Under the pieces are notes generated by a model that worked only from the letters and a program-made list of their open reading frames with translations, was not told the origin of the DNA and made no database searches. This document shows positions 27,174-35,509 of a DNA stretch of 60,197 bases, piece after piece. The stretch spans positions 1-60,197 of the forward strand of contig NZ_POUB01000011.1 in assembly GCF_003236335.1 (NCBI RefSeq), given 5' to 3'. Made by a program: the position numbers and the translations under genes. This DNA comes from Micromonospora deserti (GTDB lineage: Bacteria; Actinomycetota; Actinomycetes; Mycobacteriales; Micromonosporaceae). Position 1 is the stretch's first letter, and every line of letters starts with the position of its first letter.

Positions 27174-27288
27174 ATATCCACAGGCAGCCGAGAACCTGAC
27201 CACTCGGCGTCATCCACAGGTCAGCGCCCGCTTTCGAGCGGCGTTTCACGTGAAACGAGGGGTGCCTGTGGAAAACCGGTGTGGATAA
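27174..27288. promoter_or_regulatory. Cluster of DnaA-box-like sequences around a parS site
   Basis: ATATCCACA (27174), TCATCCACA (27210), TGTGGAAAA (27267) and the exact box TGTGGATAA (27280) lie within 115 bp. A perfect parS sits between the second and third. The two halves face each other across the parS. Confidence 0.45.
27243..27256. promoter_or_regulatory. parS: parS site (ParB-binding)
   Basis: Exact 14-bp palindrome GTTTCACGTGAAAC, the actinobacterial parS core bound by ParB for chromosome segregation. Confidence 0.93.
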
Positions 27289-27455
27289 CTCGCCGGGCTT
27301 CACGAGGGCCGACCGAGCGGCGGCTCAGGGGTACGTCGTCGGGTCTGCGCTCGGCCTGGGGCGCCCGTGCCGCAGAGTCTGTGTCGACCGGGCCGGCCCG
27401 TCACCGGCGAACCGGTGCCCCCCACGCGCGGCCAGCCGGGGCGTGGCACCTGGCC

Positions 27456-27578
27456 GGTTGATCGACCCGGGTTGCACGATGTCGTGCTGTCGCCATGGTT
27501 GATCGACTGGGTCGCGAAGTGCCAGAGTGCCCCTACGGTTGATCGACTGCGGCTGCCGGATGTCGGGGTGTCCCCACG
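27456..27578 (+). repeat. Three degenerate copies of a 40-bp repeat beginning GGTTGATCGAC
   Basis: GGTTGATCGAC occurs at 27456, 27497 and 27537, that is with 41- and 40-bp spacing. Copies one and three also share a GATGTCG(T/G)G(C/G)TGTC segment in the second half. Part of the unit seems to recur once more directly after the third copy. The even spacing and conserved head suggest a dispersed repeat family; there are no unique spacers between the copies as in a CRISPR array. Confidence 0.6.
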
Positions 27579-27689
27579 CGGAGGCTGCCGGGTGTCGGGT
27601 GAACTTGGAGGCGGGGCCGGGACGGGGCGAGCTGCTGCCGCTCGCCCGGCGTCCCGGGCCCACGCCCGGGACGACCTGCCGAGGCTGTC

Positions 27690-27703
27690 GTTTCACGTGA
27701 AAC
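27690..27703. promoter_or_regulatory. parS: parS site (ParB-binding)
   Basis: Second exact GTTTCACGTGAAAC in the spacer downstream of parB. Confidence 0.93.
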
Positions 27704-28043
27704 ACGAAATGCCCAGTAGCTCGACGGGTCGCCGGTGGCCGCCGGGTGATGAGAGGCAGCGGGCACGCGACGGGAGGGTATGCGCGCCAGCATGCAGCGA
27801 GATGGAGGCACCCCTCGCGGTACGGGGCGACTGCCAGTCAGGCGTCGCCGGAACCCTCGGCGAGGGACGCGCGTGCGCTTTAGCTGCCGGGTCGACCTCG
27901 CAGGGGGCCGGCGGGCAGGGATCGGCTGGGCCGGCGGGCAGGGATCGGCTGGTTCGCTCGATCACCAGACAGGCTGTCATACCGTGGTCATCCAACACCG
28001 GTGACCGAGACCGTCGCCGTGTCAGTGCCGAGCAGGCGCCACG

Positions 28044-28057
28044 GTTTCACGTGAAAC
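28044..28057. promoter_or_regulatory. parS: parS site (ParB-binding)
   Basis: Third exact GTTTCACGTGAAAC in the spacer. Distances between the three spacer sites are about 447 and 354 bp. Confidence 0.93.
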
Positions 28058-28260
28058 GACCAGCAGCAGCGACCTCCACCTGCCGCCGCCAGCGGGCCCA
28101 CCACCCTGCCGAACCCTCCGGCGGCTCGGCCAGGGTGGCATCGATCGCCGCCCCCCGTGGCCGGCCGTACTACTCGATCCACGATTGGAGGGGCCCTGAT
28201 CAGGAGGGAGCCGGCGAAACCACGATCGGGTCCCCCCGAGAGACGACCGGTCGAACCGGA

Positions 28261-28326
28261 ACGACCAGGCGGGCCGACGGGCGGCCAGACAACCTGAGGA
28301 CGACCAGGCGGGCCGACGGGCGGCCA
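28261..28326 (+). repeat. 39-bp-period direct repeat
   Basis: A 27-bp block beginning ACGACCAGGCGGGCC and ending GGGCGGCCA is repeated exactly at a 39-bp offset. GCCGACGGGCGGCCA recurs once more at 28407-28421. No reading frame through it looks coding. Confidence 0.65.
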
Positions 28327-28581
28327 CGGACCCGGAGGATGGCCACTAACGCCGAGACGACCGAAGACCTCCGATACGACCGGACACCGCCGAGACGGCC
28401 CGGCACGCCGACGGGCGGCCAGGGTTCGGTGCGGTCGTGGACGGCAGGACGGTTCCGAGGCGTGCCCGGCGGCGTCGGGGACCGGCCCGGCGGGGCCGCG
28501 ATCCGCACGGCGGAGGGTGGGTGGCCGGGGGCGCGAGTCGTGGTGACCGGTCGGCAGGAGCGGAGGGGCCTGGACATGCAC

Positions 28582-28614
28582 CGGCCGCGTGCCCCCGATG
28601 GGAGCACGCGGCCG
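28582..28614 (-). terminator. Hairpin terminator after parB
   Basis: Arms CGGCCGCGTGCCCCC and its partner (one mismatch in 15) with a 3-base loop lie 12 bp past the parB stop, closing the minus-strand partition operon. Confidence 0.6.
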
Positions 28615-28625
28615 CTGTGTGCCGG

Positions 28626-29630
28626 TCAGGCTTCGGGCTCCTCCGGCCCCACCCCGATGATGCCGACGATCCGCTCCAGGTCGTCGACCGTCGCGAACTC
28701 GATGGTGATTTTGCCCTTGCTCCGGCCGATGTCCACCTTCACCCGGGTGTCGAACCGGTCGGAGAGCCGGTCGGCCAGGTCGGTCAGCGCGGGTGCGTGC
28801 GGCTTCGACCGGCGCTTGGCCGTCTCCTTTTTGCTCGGGCCGTCGTTGAGTGCCAGCGCGACGATCTCCTCGGTCGCCCGGACCGAGAGCCCTTCGGCGA
28901 CGATCCGGAGCGCGAGCTGCTCCTGCGACTCCTGGTCGTCGAGGCTCAGCAGCGCCCGGGCGTGCCCGGCGGAGAGGACGCCGGCGGCGACCCGCCGCTG
29001 CACCTGGGCCGGAAGGTTGAGCAGCCGGATGGTGTTGGAGATCTGCGGCCGGCTACGGCCGATCCGGCGGGCCAGCTCCTCGTGGGTGGCGCCGAACTCG
29101 TCCAGCAGCTGCTGGTACGCGGCGGCCTCCTCCAGCGGGTTCAGGTTCGCCCGGTGGATGTTCTCCAGCAGCGCGTCGCGGAGCATGGCGTCGTCGCGGG
29201 TGTCCCGGACGATCGCCGGGATGTTCTCCCGCCCGACCGCCTGCGCGGCGCGCCAGCGCCGCTCACCCATGACCAGTTCGAACTTCTCGTCATCGAGCTG
29301 CCGAACGACGATCGGCTGAAGGAAGCCGACCTCCTGGATGGAGGTCTTCAGCTCCTCCAGGGCCTCCTCGTCGAAGACCTGCCGGGGCTGCTTGGGGTTC
29401 GGCACGATCGCGTCGACCGGGATCTCGGCGAACCGGGCGCCGGGCACCGGGCTGAGCGCGGGCTCGGAGTACGCCACCGCCGCCGGCTCGACCACCGACG
29501 ACGCCGGCACAGGCGGCCCGCCGGTGGTGGTGGTCGGCTCCACCGTATCGGAGGCGGCGCCGGGCGCCGGCCCGGTCGGGATGAGGGCCCCCAGGCCTCG
29601 ACCCAGACCGCCCCGAGGACGGTTCTTCAT
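28626..29630 (-). CDS. parB: Chromosome-partitioning protein ParB
   Basis: A 334-residue parS-binding CTPase clamp. N-terminal [18 protein letters not shown] is the conserved ParA-interacting start, followed by a Pro/Ala linker, the CTP-binding domain with GERRWRA at 122-128, the helix-turn-helix region [25 protein letters not shown] that reads parS, and a C-terminal dimerisation domain ([17 protein letters not shown]). ParB loads at parS, spreads, and with ParA moves the origin. It follows parA by 27 bp in the same operon, and five parS sequences lie within 3.7 kb. Confidence 0.97.
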   Translation of the reverse strand: MKNRPRGGLGRGLGALIPTGPAPGAASDTVEPTTTTGGPPVPASSVVEPAAVAYSEPALSPVPGARFAEIPVDAIVPNPKQPRQVFDEEALEELKTSIQEVGFLQPIVVRQLDDEKFELVMGERRWRAAQAVGRENIPAIVRDTRDDAMLRDALLENIHRANLNPLEEAAAYQQLLDEFGATHEELARRIGRSRPQISNTIRLLNLPAQVQRRVAAGVLSAGHARALLSLDDQESQEQLALRIVAEGLSVRATEEIVALALNDGPSKKETAKRRSKPHAPALTDLADRLSDRFDTRVKVDIGRSKGKITIEFATVDDLERIVGIIGVGPEEPEA

Positions 29631-29657
29631 GCCACGCCTCCCAGCGACTCGTCCGCA

Positions 29658-30986
29658 CTACGCATTCCGGCTCACCGGCTCCTTGACGCCACGCTCGGCA
29701 ATCTCCTGGGCAGCCTCGAAGTAGCTCGTGGCCCCCCGCGAACCGGGATCGTAGGTCATCACCGACTGGCCGTAGCTCGGCGCCTCGGAGACCCGGACGT
29801 TGCGCGGGATAACCGCCTGAAGCACCTTGTCGCCGAAGTGGTTCCGGACGTCCTGCTCGACCGCGTCGGCCAGCCGGGTACGCCGGTCGTACATGGTGAG
29901 CAGGATCGTGGAGACCTCGAGCCGCGGATTGAGGTGCTGCCGGACCAGGTTGATGTTGTTGATCAGCTGGTTCAGCCCCTCCAGTGCGTAGTACTCGCAC
30001 TGGATCGGGATGAGCACCTCCTGCGCGGCCACGAGGGCGTTGACCGTGAGCAGGCCGAGCGACGGCGGGCAGTCGATGAAGACGTAGTCGAAGTGGCCCG
30101 GGTAGGCGGTGATGGCGCGGTCCAGCCGGGACTCGCGGGCGACCACCGACACCAGCTCGATCTCCGCGCCGGCCAGGTCGATGGTGGCCGGCACGCACCA
30201 GAGGTTGGGGATGCCCTCAACCGTTTGGGCCACCTCCTCCAGCGGCACACTGTTGATCAGGCAGTCGTAGACGTCCGGCACCCCGGTATGGTGCGGGACG
30301 TTCAGCCCGGTGGAGGCGTTGCCCTGCGGGTCGAGGTCGACCACCAGGACCCGGTTGCCGTGCAGGGCGAGCGCCACTGCCAGGTTCACCGTGGTCGTGG
30401 TCTTCCCCACGCCACCCTTCTGGTTCGCGACGCACATGATCCGCGTCCGGTCCGGGCGAGGCATCGTCACCTCACCGCTCGGATTCAGGATCTGCACGGC
30501 ACGCATCGCCTCCATAGCCAATGGTGGGTCATCCTCTTCGCGCGTCGGGGTTTCACGTGAAACGTACGGGGCCTCGGTTGCGGTGAGCCCGTAGGTGGCG
30601 GCCTGGGTCGCTGGCGTGTCGGGAACGGGAGCAGGGCTCACGTCCGGCACCGCCTCGGGGGCCGGCTGGTGCGGTACCGCGGGCTCGAACCGGGCGGCCG
30701 GCGCCGCGTTGCGCCGGATCGGGATCACCTGGCCACCGGGCGAGGCATCGCCCGGTCCGTCGGACGCCGTCCGCGCCGCCGGCAGCTCCGGCGATCCCGA
30801 GACGGACCGCGCCGTGCCCGACGCCGGCGGGTCGCGGTGGACCACGGGATCGCGGTCCGGCGACCAGGTCGAGACACCTCGGGACGCCCCGTCGGGCGAC
30901 CAACCGTGGTAGGTGGTTTCACGTGGAACAGGACCGCCCGCCGATCCGGTCACGCTTGGGTCGTCGTACCTGCCGTCGTCATGCAC
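29658..30986 (-). CDS. parA: Chromosome-partitioning ATPase ParA, with uncertain long N-terminal extension
   Basis: The core is a deviant Walker-A ATPase: CVANQKGGVGKTTTTVNLAV, then DLDPQGNAST and DYVFIDCPPSLG, which moves ParB-parS complexes over the nucleoid. The long form starts at a GTG and has 442 residues, of which the first approximately 157 are Pro/Ala-rich disordered sequence. An ATG at 30515 would give a 285-residue protein of ordinary ParA length but has no good ribosome site. The extension contains two parS sequences, read in frame as VSRET (residue 142) and VPRET (residue 20). If the short start is used they lie in the leader. Confidence 0.93.
   Translation of the reverse strand: MHDDGRYDDPSVTGSAGGPVPRETTYHGWSPDGASRGVSTWSPDRDPVVHRDPPASGTARSVSGSPELPAARTASDGPGDASPGGQVIPIRRNAAPAARFEPAVPHQPAPEAVPDVSPAPVPDTPATQAATYGLTATEAPYVSRETPTREEDDPPLAMEAMRAVQILNPSGEVTMPRPDRTRIMCVANQKGGVGKTTTTVNLAVALALHGNRVLVVDLDPQGNASTGLNVPHHTGVPDVYDCLINSVPLEEVAQTVEGIPNLWCVPATIDLAGAEIELVSVVARESRLDRAITAYPGHFDYVFIDCPPSLGLLTVNALVAAQEVLIPIQCEYYALEGLNQLINNINLVRQHLNPRLEVSTILLTMYDRRTRLADAVEQDVRNHFGDKVLQAVIPRNVRVSEAPSYGQSVMTYDPGSRGATSYFEAAQEIAERGVKEPVSRNA
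30550..30563. promoter_or_regulatory. parS: parS site inside the parA N-terminal region
   Basis: Exact GTTTCACGTGAAAC. It is read in frame by parA as Val-Ser-Arg-Glu-Thr if the long start is used, or is 35 bp upstream of the alternative ATG, where ParB binding could repress parAB. Confidence 0.92.
30916..30929. promoter_or_regulatory. parS: Near-perfect parS site inside the parA N-terminal region
   Basis: GTTTCACGTGGAAC differs from the consensus at one base. It lies 57 bp into the long parA frame, read as Val-Pro-Arg-Glu-Thr. Confidence 0.75.
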
Positions 30987-31315
30987 CTGTCATCCCTGCC
31001 CGCTTCGGATGGTCGGTCCGCATCCCGTCAACCGGCCGCACGTACACCCGCACCCCGAGCGTACGGACCGGCGGGAGCGGTCGGGACCGGTGAACCTCCG
31101 CTGCCGCCCGCTCCACACTATCGACGCGCGGCCAGCCTACGGCTCACGGGCGCAGCCGGTCCACGTCGGGTTCTCATCCCCTTCCATCCCACCCGTACCG
31201 GTTCAACGACGAACCGCCGGCCCGGACGCCGGCGCGCCGGGCCGGACGACCCGGGATGAGCCCATCGACCTGCGACTGCACCTGCCGGCGACCGGCAACC
31301 CCGGGGCAGCGACGA
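30987..31315 (-). other. Spacer between parA and rsmG
   Basis: This 329-bp stretch holds no gene I can support. It separates rsmG from parA on the same strand and should contain the parAB promoter if the operon is independently transcribed. I find no clear -10/-35 pair. Confidence 0.4.
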
Positions 31316-32161
31316 TCAGCGACGCCGGTTCCGGCCGCCGCGGGACTTCCTGGCCGACGCCGGCCGCATCGGCCCGACCACCCGCTCCCGCACGATCTCG
31401 ACCACGGTCGCCGGCGGGTCGACCACTCCCACGCCGCAGCGATGCACCGCCGGCTCACTGCCACCCAGCCGCGCCACCGTCGCGGCGTGCTCGGCGACCT
31501 CCTCGGCTGCGGACGCGCCCTTGAGTGCGATAAGCCGCCCGCCCGGCACGGCCAGCGGCAGGCACCAGACCGAGAGCCGGTCCAGCGGGGCCACCGCCCG
31601 GGCGGTAACGACGTCGCCGCGCAGCGGGGCCGTCCCTGCCGCGCCGGTCGCCGCTTCCTCCGCCCGGCCCCGGAACACCCGCACGGTCCTCGTCAGGCCC
31701 AACTGCTGCACGGCCTCGATGAGGAAGGAGGTTCGCCGGGCGAGCGGCTCGATCAGCGTCACGGTCAGATCCGGCCGCGCGATCGCCAGCACCAGCCCGG
31801 GCAGTCCGGCCCCGGAGCCGACGTCGAGCACTGTCGCGCCCTCCGGGACGCGCTCCGCCACCGCGGCGCAGTTCAACAGGTGCCGGTCCCAGATCCGGGG
31901 CGCCTCCCGTGGGCCGATCAGCCCGCGCACCACACCGTCGGTGGCAAGCAACTCGGCGTACGCGGCGGCCAGGTCGAGCCGGTCGCCGAAGAGGATCCGG
32001 GCCGCGCCGGCCAGTTCCGGCGGCAGCACGGCGTCGGCCGGCTCGGGCGTACGCTCCTCGGCGGTCGGTGACGGTGCGCCGGGGCGGACAGCCGACGGCC
32101 CGGGCGGCGTGCCACCCGGGCCGGACACGGCACCCGCCGTGGTGTTGTCGTCGTGCGCCAC
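31316..32161 (-). CDS. rsmG: 16S rRNA (guanine-527-N7)-methyltransferase RsmG (GidB)
   Basis: Methylates G527 of 16S rRNA using S-adenosylmethionine; loss gives low-level streptomycin resistance in other bacteria. The 281-residue protein has the SAM motif ATVLDVGSGAGLPGLVLAI and the substrate-side segments VVTARAVAPLDRLSVWC and PGGRLIALKG. An approximately 45-residue N-terminal Pro/Ala extension and a basic tail (SRGGRNRRR) lengthen it compared with the usual 210-240 residues; a later start is possible. It is four bases downstream of jag, so coupling is likely. Confidence 0.93.
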   Translation of the reverse strand: MAHDDNTTAGAVSGPGGTPPGPSAVRPGAPSPTAEERTPEPADAVLPPELAGAARILFGDRLDLAAAYAELLATDGVVRGLIGPREAPRIWDRHLLNCAAVAERVPEGATVLDVGSGAGLPGLVLAIARPDLTVTLIEPLARRTSFLIEAVQQLGLTRTVRVFRGRAEEAATGAAGTAPLRGDVVTARAVAPLDRLSVWCLPLAVPGGRLIALKGASAAEEVAEHAATVARLGGSEPAVHRCGVGVVDPPATVVEIVRERVVGPMRPASARKSRGGRNRRR

Positions 32162-32165
32162 CCGG

Positions 32166-32762
32166 TCAGTCCGCCGGCCGGACGACGATGCGCCGGTTCG
32201 GCTCGACGCCTTCCGACTCGCTCTCCACGCCGCTCATCGCGTTGACCACGTCGTGCACGCACTTGCGCTCGAACGCGGACATCGGCTCCAGGCGGACCGG
32301 CTCGCCGTACTCCTTGACCTTTTCGACGGCGTTCTTCGCCACGGCGGCGAGCTCCTTGCGGCGGTTCGCCCGGTAGCCACCGACGTCGAGCAGCAGCCGG
32401 CTGGGCGAGCCGGTCTGCCGGAAGACGGCGAGCCGAGCCAGCTCCTGGAGCGCCTCCAGGGTGGCACCGCGCTGGCCGACCAGATTCTGCAGCCGGGCGC
32501 CGACCACCTCGACGACGGGACGGCCGCCGGAGACCAGCTCGTCGATGTCCCCGTCGTAGTCGAGGATGTCGAGCAGTCCCTCGACGTAGTCCGCCGCGAT
32601 CTCGCTCTGCTGGAACAGGTCGGTCTCGGCGACGGCCTTCTTCTCCTTGACGCCCGCCTCGGCGTCGGCCTCCTCGGCCCCGGTCTCGCCGCTCGCCGCG
32701 ATCGGCTCGGTCCCCTCCTCGTCCAGGGACTGGTCGGCGTGGGGGATGCTGGTGTCGGTCAC
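32166..32762 (-). CDS. Jag/KhpB-type RNA-binding protein (KH and R3H domains)
   Basis: A 198-residue protein. After an acidic N-terminal segment of about 55 residues come the KH-like domain (GDIDELVSGGRPVVEVVGARLQNLVGQRG) and an R3H domain (RKELAAVAKNAVEKVKEYGE through FERKCVHDVVNAM). The GTG start (MTDTSIPH) has GGAGATGAG 8 nt upstream; the open frame continues far upstream but without homology. Jag/SpoIIIJ-associated proteins bind RNA and are always found next to yidC. It lies between yidC and rsmG in the minus-strand operon. Confidence 0.9.
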   Translation of the reverse strand: MTDTSIPHADQSLDEEGTEPIAASGETGAEEADAEAGVKEKKAVAETDLFQQSEIAADYVEGLLDILDYDGDIDELVSGGRPVVEVVGARLQNLVGQRGATLEALQELARLAVFRQTGSPSRLLLDVGGYRANRRKELAAVAKNAVEKVKEYGEPVRLEPMSAFERKCVHDVVNAMSGVESESEGVEPNRRIVVRPAD

Positions 32763-32974
32763 GGTCTCATCTCCGTACTCGCTCGGCCGGACCGTCGGGT
32801 CCGCTGGTTTCCCGGGGCCGACGGGAGGTCGCCGGTGCCCACGGGCACGTCTGTACGGGCAGTTTCGCCCGTCGCCACGCGGTGCGCGGCGATTCCGCTC
32901 CGGCGCCGGCACACGGCGGCTGCACGGTGCGGAACGGGCCGCCGCCGGTGTCCCGGATGGCGGCCCGGAGGGGG

Positions 32975-33958
32975 TCAGCCCTGCCGCTTGGCGGGGCGGC
33001 CCTTCTTCGGGTTGACCGGCTTCGCGCCCGGCTTCGGGCCGGCGACCTTCGGCGCGGCGGGCTTGGCCGGCGCCTGGGCGGCCGGCTTGCCCCGGCCGAG
33101 CAGTCCACCGATCTTCGCCGGCTGCACCGCGCTGCGGGTCGAAGTGCCCGGCTTGCTGTTGGCGGTCTGCGGCGGCGGGAACTTGCGGAGCACCCACTGC
33201 TGCTGGCCGAGGGTGAAGAGGTTGTTGGTGACCCAGTAGATGATCACGCCGATCGGGAAGATCGCGCCGGAGACCAGCAGTGAGAGCGGGATGCCGTAGA
33301 GCATCAGCTTCTGGATCATCCGCTGCTGCGGGTCCTCCGCCCAACCGGTCTTCAGGATCATCTGGCGGCTGGTGAGGTAGGTGGTGCCCATCATCACCAG
33401 CACCAGGATGCCGGCGATGACCTTGACCGTGGTGCCGTTGGCGTTGAGGCGGGCCAACTCGTCGGCGGTCGAGCCGAACTTGCCGGCGATCGGCGCGGTA
33501 AAGATCTTCGCCGCCGCGGCGCTCTCGAACTGGGTCACCGTCCAGCCGTAGAGGGTCTTGCCCTGATTCGCCGGGTCGAGCCGGCGCAGCACGTGGAAGA
33601 GGCCGAGGAAGACCGGAATCTGGAGAAACATCGGAAGGCAGCCCATCAGCGGGTTGGCCTTTTCCTTCCGGTAGAGCTCCATCATCTCCTTCTGGAGCGT
33701 CTCCCGGTCACCCTTGTGCTTCTCCTGCAGCGCCTTGACCTGGGGCTGGAGCGCCTGCATCGCCCGCTGCGACTTGATCTGCTTGACGAAGACCGGGAAC
33801 AGGATCACCCGGACGGTGACCACCAGGAAGACGATGGCGAGGATCCAGGCCCAGTTGGTGCCGAGCACCGCGCCGACCGGAACCCCGATGGCGTCCCAGG
33901 CCCCATGCCAGGCCAGCAGGATCCACGAAATCGCGTAGTAGATCCAGTCGAGACTCAA
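32975..33958 (-). CDS. yidC: Membrane protein insertase YidC
   Basis: A 327-residue insertase that helps membrane proteins fold into the bilayer, alone or with SecYEG. MSLDWIYYAISWILLAWHGAWD is the first helix; the core shows RVILFPVFVKQIKSQRAM, the cytoplasmic coiled loop and NPLMGCLPMFLQIPVFLGLF. The tail is basic, Ala/Pro/Lys-rich (KPVNPKKGRPAKRQG), typical of YidC proteins lacking the large periplasmic P1 domain. It follows yidD by three bases. Confidence 0.96.
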   Translation of the reverse strand: MSLDWIYYAISWILLAWHGAWDAIGVPVGAVLGTNWAWILAIVFLVVTVRVILFPVFVKQIKSQRAMQALQPQVKALQEKHKGDRETLQKEMMELYRKEKANPLMGCLPMFLQIPVFLGLFHVLRRLDPANQGKTLYGWTVTQFESAAAAKIFTAPIAGKFGSTADELARLNANGTTVKVIAGILVLVMMGTTYLTSRQMILKTGWAEDPQQRMIQKLMLYGIPLSLLVSGAIFPIGVIIYWVTNNLFTLGQQQWVLRKFPPPQTANSKPGTSTRSAVQPAKIGGLLGRGKPAAQAPAKPAAPKVAGPKPGAKPVNPKKGRPAKRQG

Positions 33959-33961
33959 TTC

Positions 33962-34249
33962 TCAGGCTCCAGTCACATCGGCACGGCGGCGACCGCCCGG
34001 CTCCGGCACCGGGTCATGTCCACCTGGGTGAAAGGGGTGGCAGCGCAACAACCGCCGGACCGCCAGGCCGGCTCCCCGGAACGCACCGTGCCGCGCCACC
34101 GCCTCCAGGGCGTACGCGCTGCACGACGGATAGAACCGACAGCGGGCCGGCAGAGCCGGACTTATCCACCGACGGTACGCGATGATGGGCGCGGTCAGCA
34201 CCCGGGCACCGGTCGACGCGGGCCGTGGCACGGCCGGACCTGCGCTCAC
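33962..34249 (-). CDS. yidD: Membrane protein insertion efficiency factor YidD
   Basis: A 95-residue protein. [34 protein letters not shown] contains the family's PSCSxYA motif, followed by [15 protein letters not shown]. The GTG start overlaps the rnpA stop by the GTGA arrangement; a longer open frame upstream is the overlapping rnpA region read in another frame. YidD assists YidC-dependent insertion at the inner membrane face. Confidence 0.93.
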   Translation of the reverse strand: MSAGPAVPRPASTGARVLTAPIIAYRRWISPALPARCRFYPSCSAYALEAVARHGAFRGAGLAVRRLLRCHPFHPGGHDPVPEPGGRRRADVTGA

Positions 34250-34662
34250 CGGGACCGCCGCCCTCTGGGCGCGCGGGCGGCCGCGATCGCCGCGTCCAGG
34301 TCGGCGCCGAGCCGGGAGTACGACGCGTCGGCCGCCGCCGGCAGGGCCCGGACCACAAGCGTGCTTCCGGCCGGCAGCCCGGTCAGCCGCTCGCGGACCA
34401 GGTGCCGCAGCCGCCGGCGGACCCGGTTGCGGACCACTGCCGGCCCGACGGCCTTGGACACGACGAAGCCGGCGCGGGTCGGCGCGGAGGTCTGCTCCGC
34501 ACCCGTGCTCCGCGCCGGCTCCGGCGAGGTTGCTGCGGTTGCTTCGAGGGGCGCTGGCGGGCTCAGGTGGACGACGACGGCACCGCGGCCGGCTCGCCGG
34601 CCGCCGCGGACCGCTGCGGCGAAGTCGGTGCTGCGCCGCAGTCGCTGTGCGGCCGCCAGCAC
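34246..34662 (-). CDS. rnpA: Ribonuclease P protein component
   Basis: Protein subunit of RNase P, which matures tRNA 5' ends. The signature [24 protein letters not shown] (RNR motif) is present in a 138-residue protein beginning [14 protein letters not shown]. Between the first beta strand ([11 protein letters not shown]) and the FVVSKAVG segment there is an insertion of about 25 Ser/Thr/Ala-rich residues not seen in most bacterial RnpA proteins. It is placed between rpmH and yidD as usual. Confidence 0.94.
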   Translation of the reverse strand: MLAAAQRLRRSTDFAAAVRGGRRAGRGAVVVHLSPPAPLEATAATSPEPARSTGAEQTSAPTRAGFVVSKAVGPAVVRNRVRRRLRHLVRERLTGLPAGSTLVVRALPAAADASYSRLGADLDAAIAAARAPRGRRSR

Positions 34663-34698
34663 GACTGCCCACGTCCCCCGGACCGGACCCGGTCGGCC

Positions 34699-34836
34699 TC
34701 AGGCCGACAGGCGGGTGCGGCCCTTGGCGCGACGGGTCGAGAGGATGGCACGGCCGGCACGGGTGCGCATGCGCAGCCGGAAGCCGTGGGTCTTCGCGCG
34801 CCGGCGGTTGTTCGGCTGATAGGTGCGCTTGCTCAC
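34699..34836 (-). CDS. rpmH: 50S ribosomal protein L34
   Basis: The 45-residue protein [20 protein letters not shown]...TRLSA is a textbook L34. The GTG start has GGAGAG 8 nt upstream. It is the first gene of the minus-strand rpmH-rnpA-yidD-yidC-jag-rsmG-parA-parB series and is divergent from dnaA. Confidence 0.97.
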   Translation of the reverse strand: MSKRTYQPNNRRRAKTHGFRLRMRTRAGRAILSTRRAKGRTRLSA

Positions 34837-35022
34837 GTCAGGCTCTCCGTTGTCGTACGCCCCGGGCGACGGGACCGCCGGGGTCGTGTGGTGGTCCAGG
34901 CCACCGCGCCGGTGGCCTCCGATCGGTGCTGCCCGGCGATGCGGGACCTCGGCGATGCGGGGAAGCGACCGCGGACAGCAAGCACCCATCACCCTAGCAG
35001 AGGGCGAGAGAGCAGCCGCTCC

Positions 35023-35051
35023 AGCCTACGCAGGGGGGCAACGAGCGTCAA
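35023..35051 (-). promoter_or_regulatory. Promoter of the rpmH operon
   Basis: Reading the minus strand, TTGACG is followed after exactly 17 bp by TAGGCT, a full match to the actinomycete TTGAC(A/G)-N17-TAG(A/G)NT housekeeping pattern. The expected transcript leader is about 180 nt before rpmH. Confidence 0.55.
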
Positions 35052-35193
35052 ACACCTCTACCAGGGCGGACGGCGGGGGCGCGGACCAGGCGGGGCGGCA
35101 CGGCCCGGGGCATGTCCGCACCGCGTGACCGACCGATGCGGCGGTTTTCGCTGATACCGACAAGGGGCGCCACGCCCCGGCGGTTGATGGCGC

Positions 35194-35223
35194 GTGGACA
35201 ACGCTGTTACCGTGCCCGATTGC
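35194..35223 (+). promoter_or_regulatory. Candidate dnaA promoter with a DnaA box in its spacer
   Basis: TTGATG and TACCGT lie 18 bp apart. The DnaA-box-like CGTGGACAA occupies the spacer between them, so DnaA binding would block RNA polymerase. The -10 is weak. Confidence 0.35.
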
Positions 35224-35509
35224 GGTCAGCGTCGAAGTCCGGTCGTCGCTGGCGGGGCAAGACCGGACACGGTAGTGAATCGTTCGGCACGGTGAACCCG
35301 CTTCAGCGCCCGTGGGCTGGGGGCAGGTCCGACCCGCTTCCGACGGGCGGCCACAATCGGTACGTACACAGGCTGTGGATAACTTGTGGACGAGGACCGG
35401 TCGGCCGTCCGGGTGGGTGAGTTCCACCCGCTCGAACGCGGCGGGCCCGGGACGGCCGACTGGGGAGGACGGCGGCGTCCGGGAGCAGAGGCGAGGGGGT
35501 GGCACGACG

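Larger units (their letters stand above)
27094..28625. other. 1.5-kb gene-free spacer with parS sites, DnaA-box-like sequences and repeats
   Basis: Several long open frames cross this stretch, but none shows a recognisable domain, a ribosome site or natural residue composition. What it holds is three perfect parS sites, a group of four DnaA-box-like 9-mers around the first of them, a 40-bp-period degenerate repeat, a 23-bp tandem duplication (27908-27952), and a 39-bp-period duplication. It therefore looks like a centromere-like region beside parB rather than lost genes. Confidence 0.6.
34837..35509. promoter_or_regulatory. rpmH-dnaA divergent promoter region with DnaA boxes
   Basis: This 673-bp spacer separates divergent rpmH and dnaA and carries no gene I can support. 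It contains the rpmH and dnaA promoter candidates listed separately, and DnaA-box-like sequences CGTGGACAA (35203-35211), TGTGGATAA (35374-35382) and TGTGGACGA (35385-35393), which would allow DnaA to control its own gene. Confidence 0.6.

Noticed and set aside
27456..27578. Possible CRISPR array from 40-bp spaced repeats
   Set aside because: Only an 11-12-bp head is conserved, bodies are related to each other rather than unique spacers, and no cas gene is present.
27367..29319. Long plus-strand frame of 650 codons across the parS spacer and parB
   Set aside because: The first half is compositionally unnatural and the second half is the antisense of parB; high-GC DNA gives many such open frames.
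35312..35509. Extended DnaA N-terminus upstream of the GTG at 35510
   Set aside because: It would translate through DnaA boxes and has no resemblance to domain I, which begins at the chosen start.
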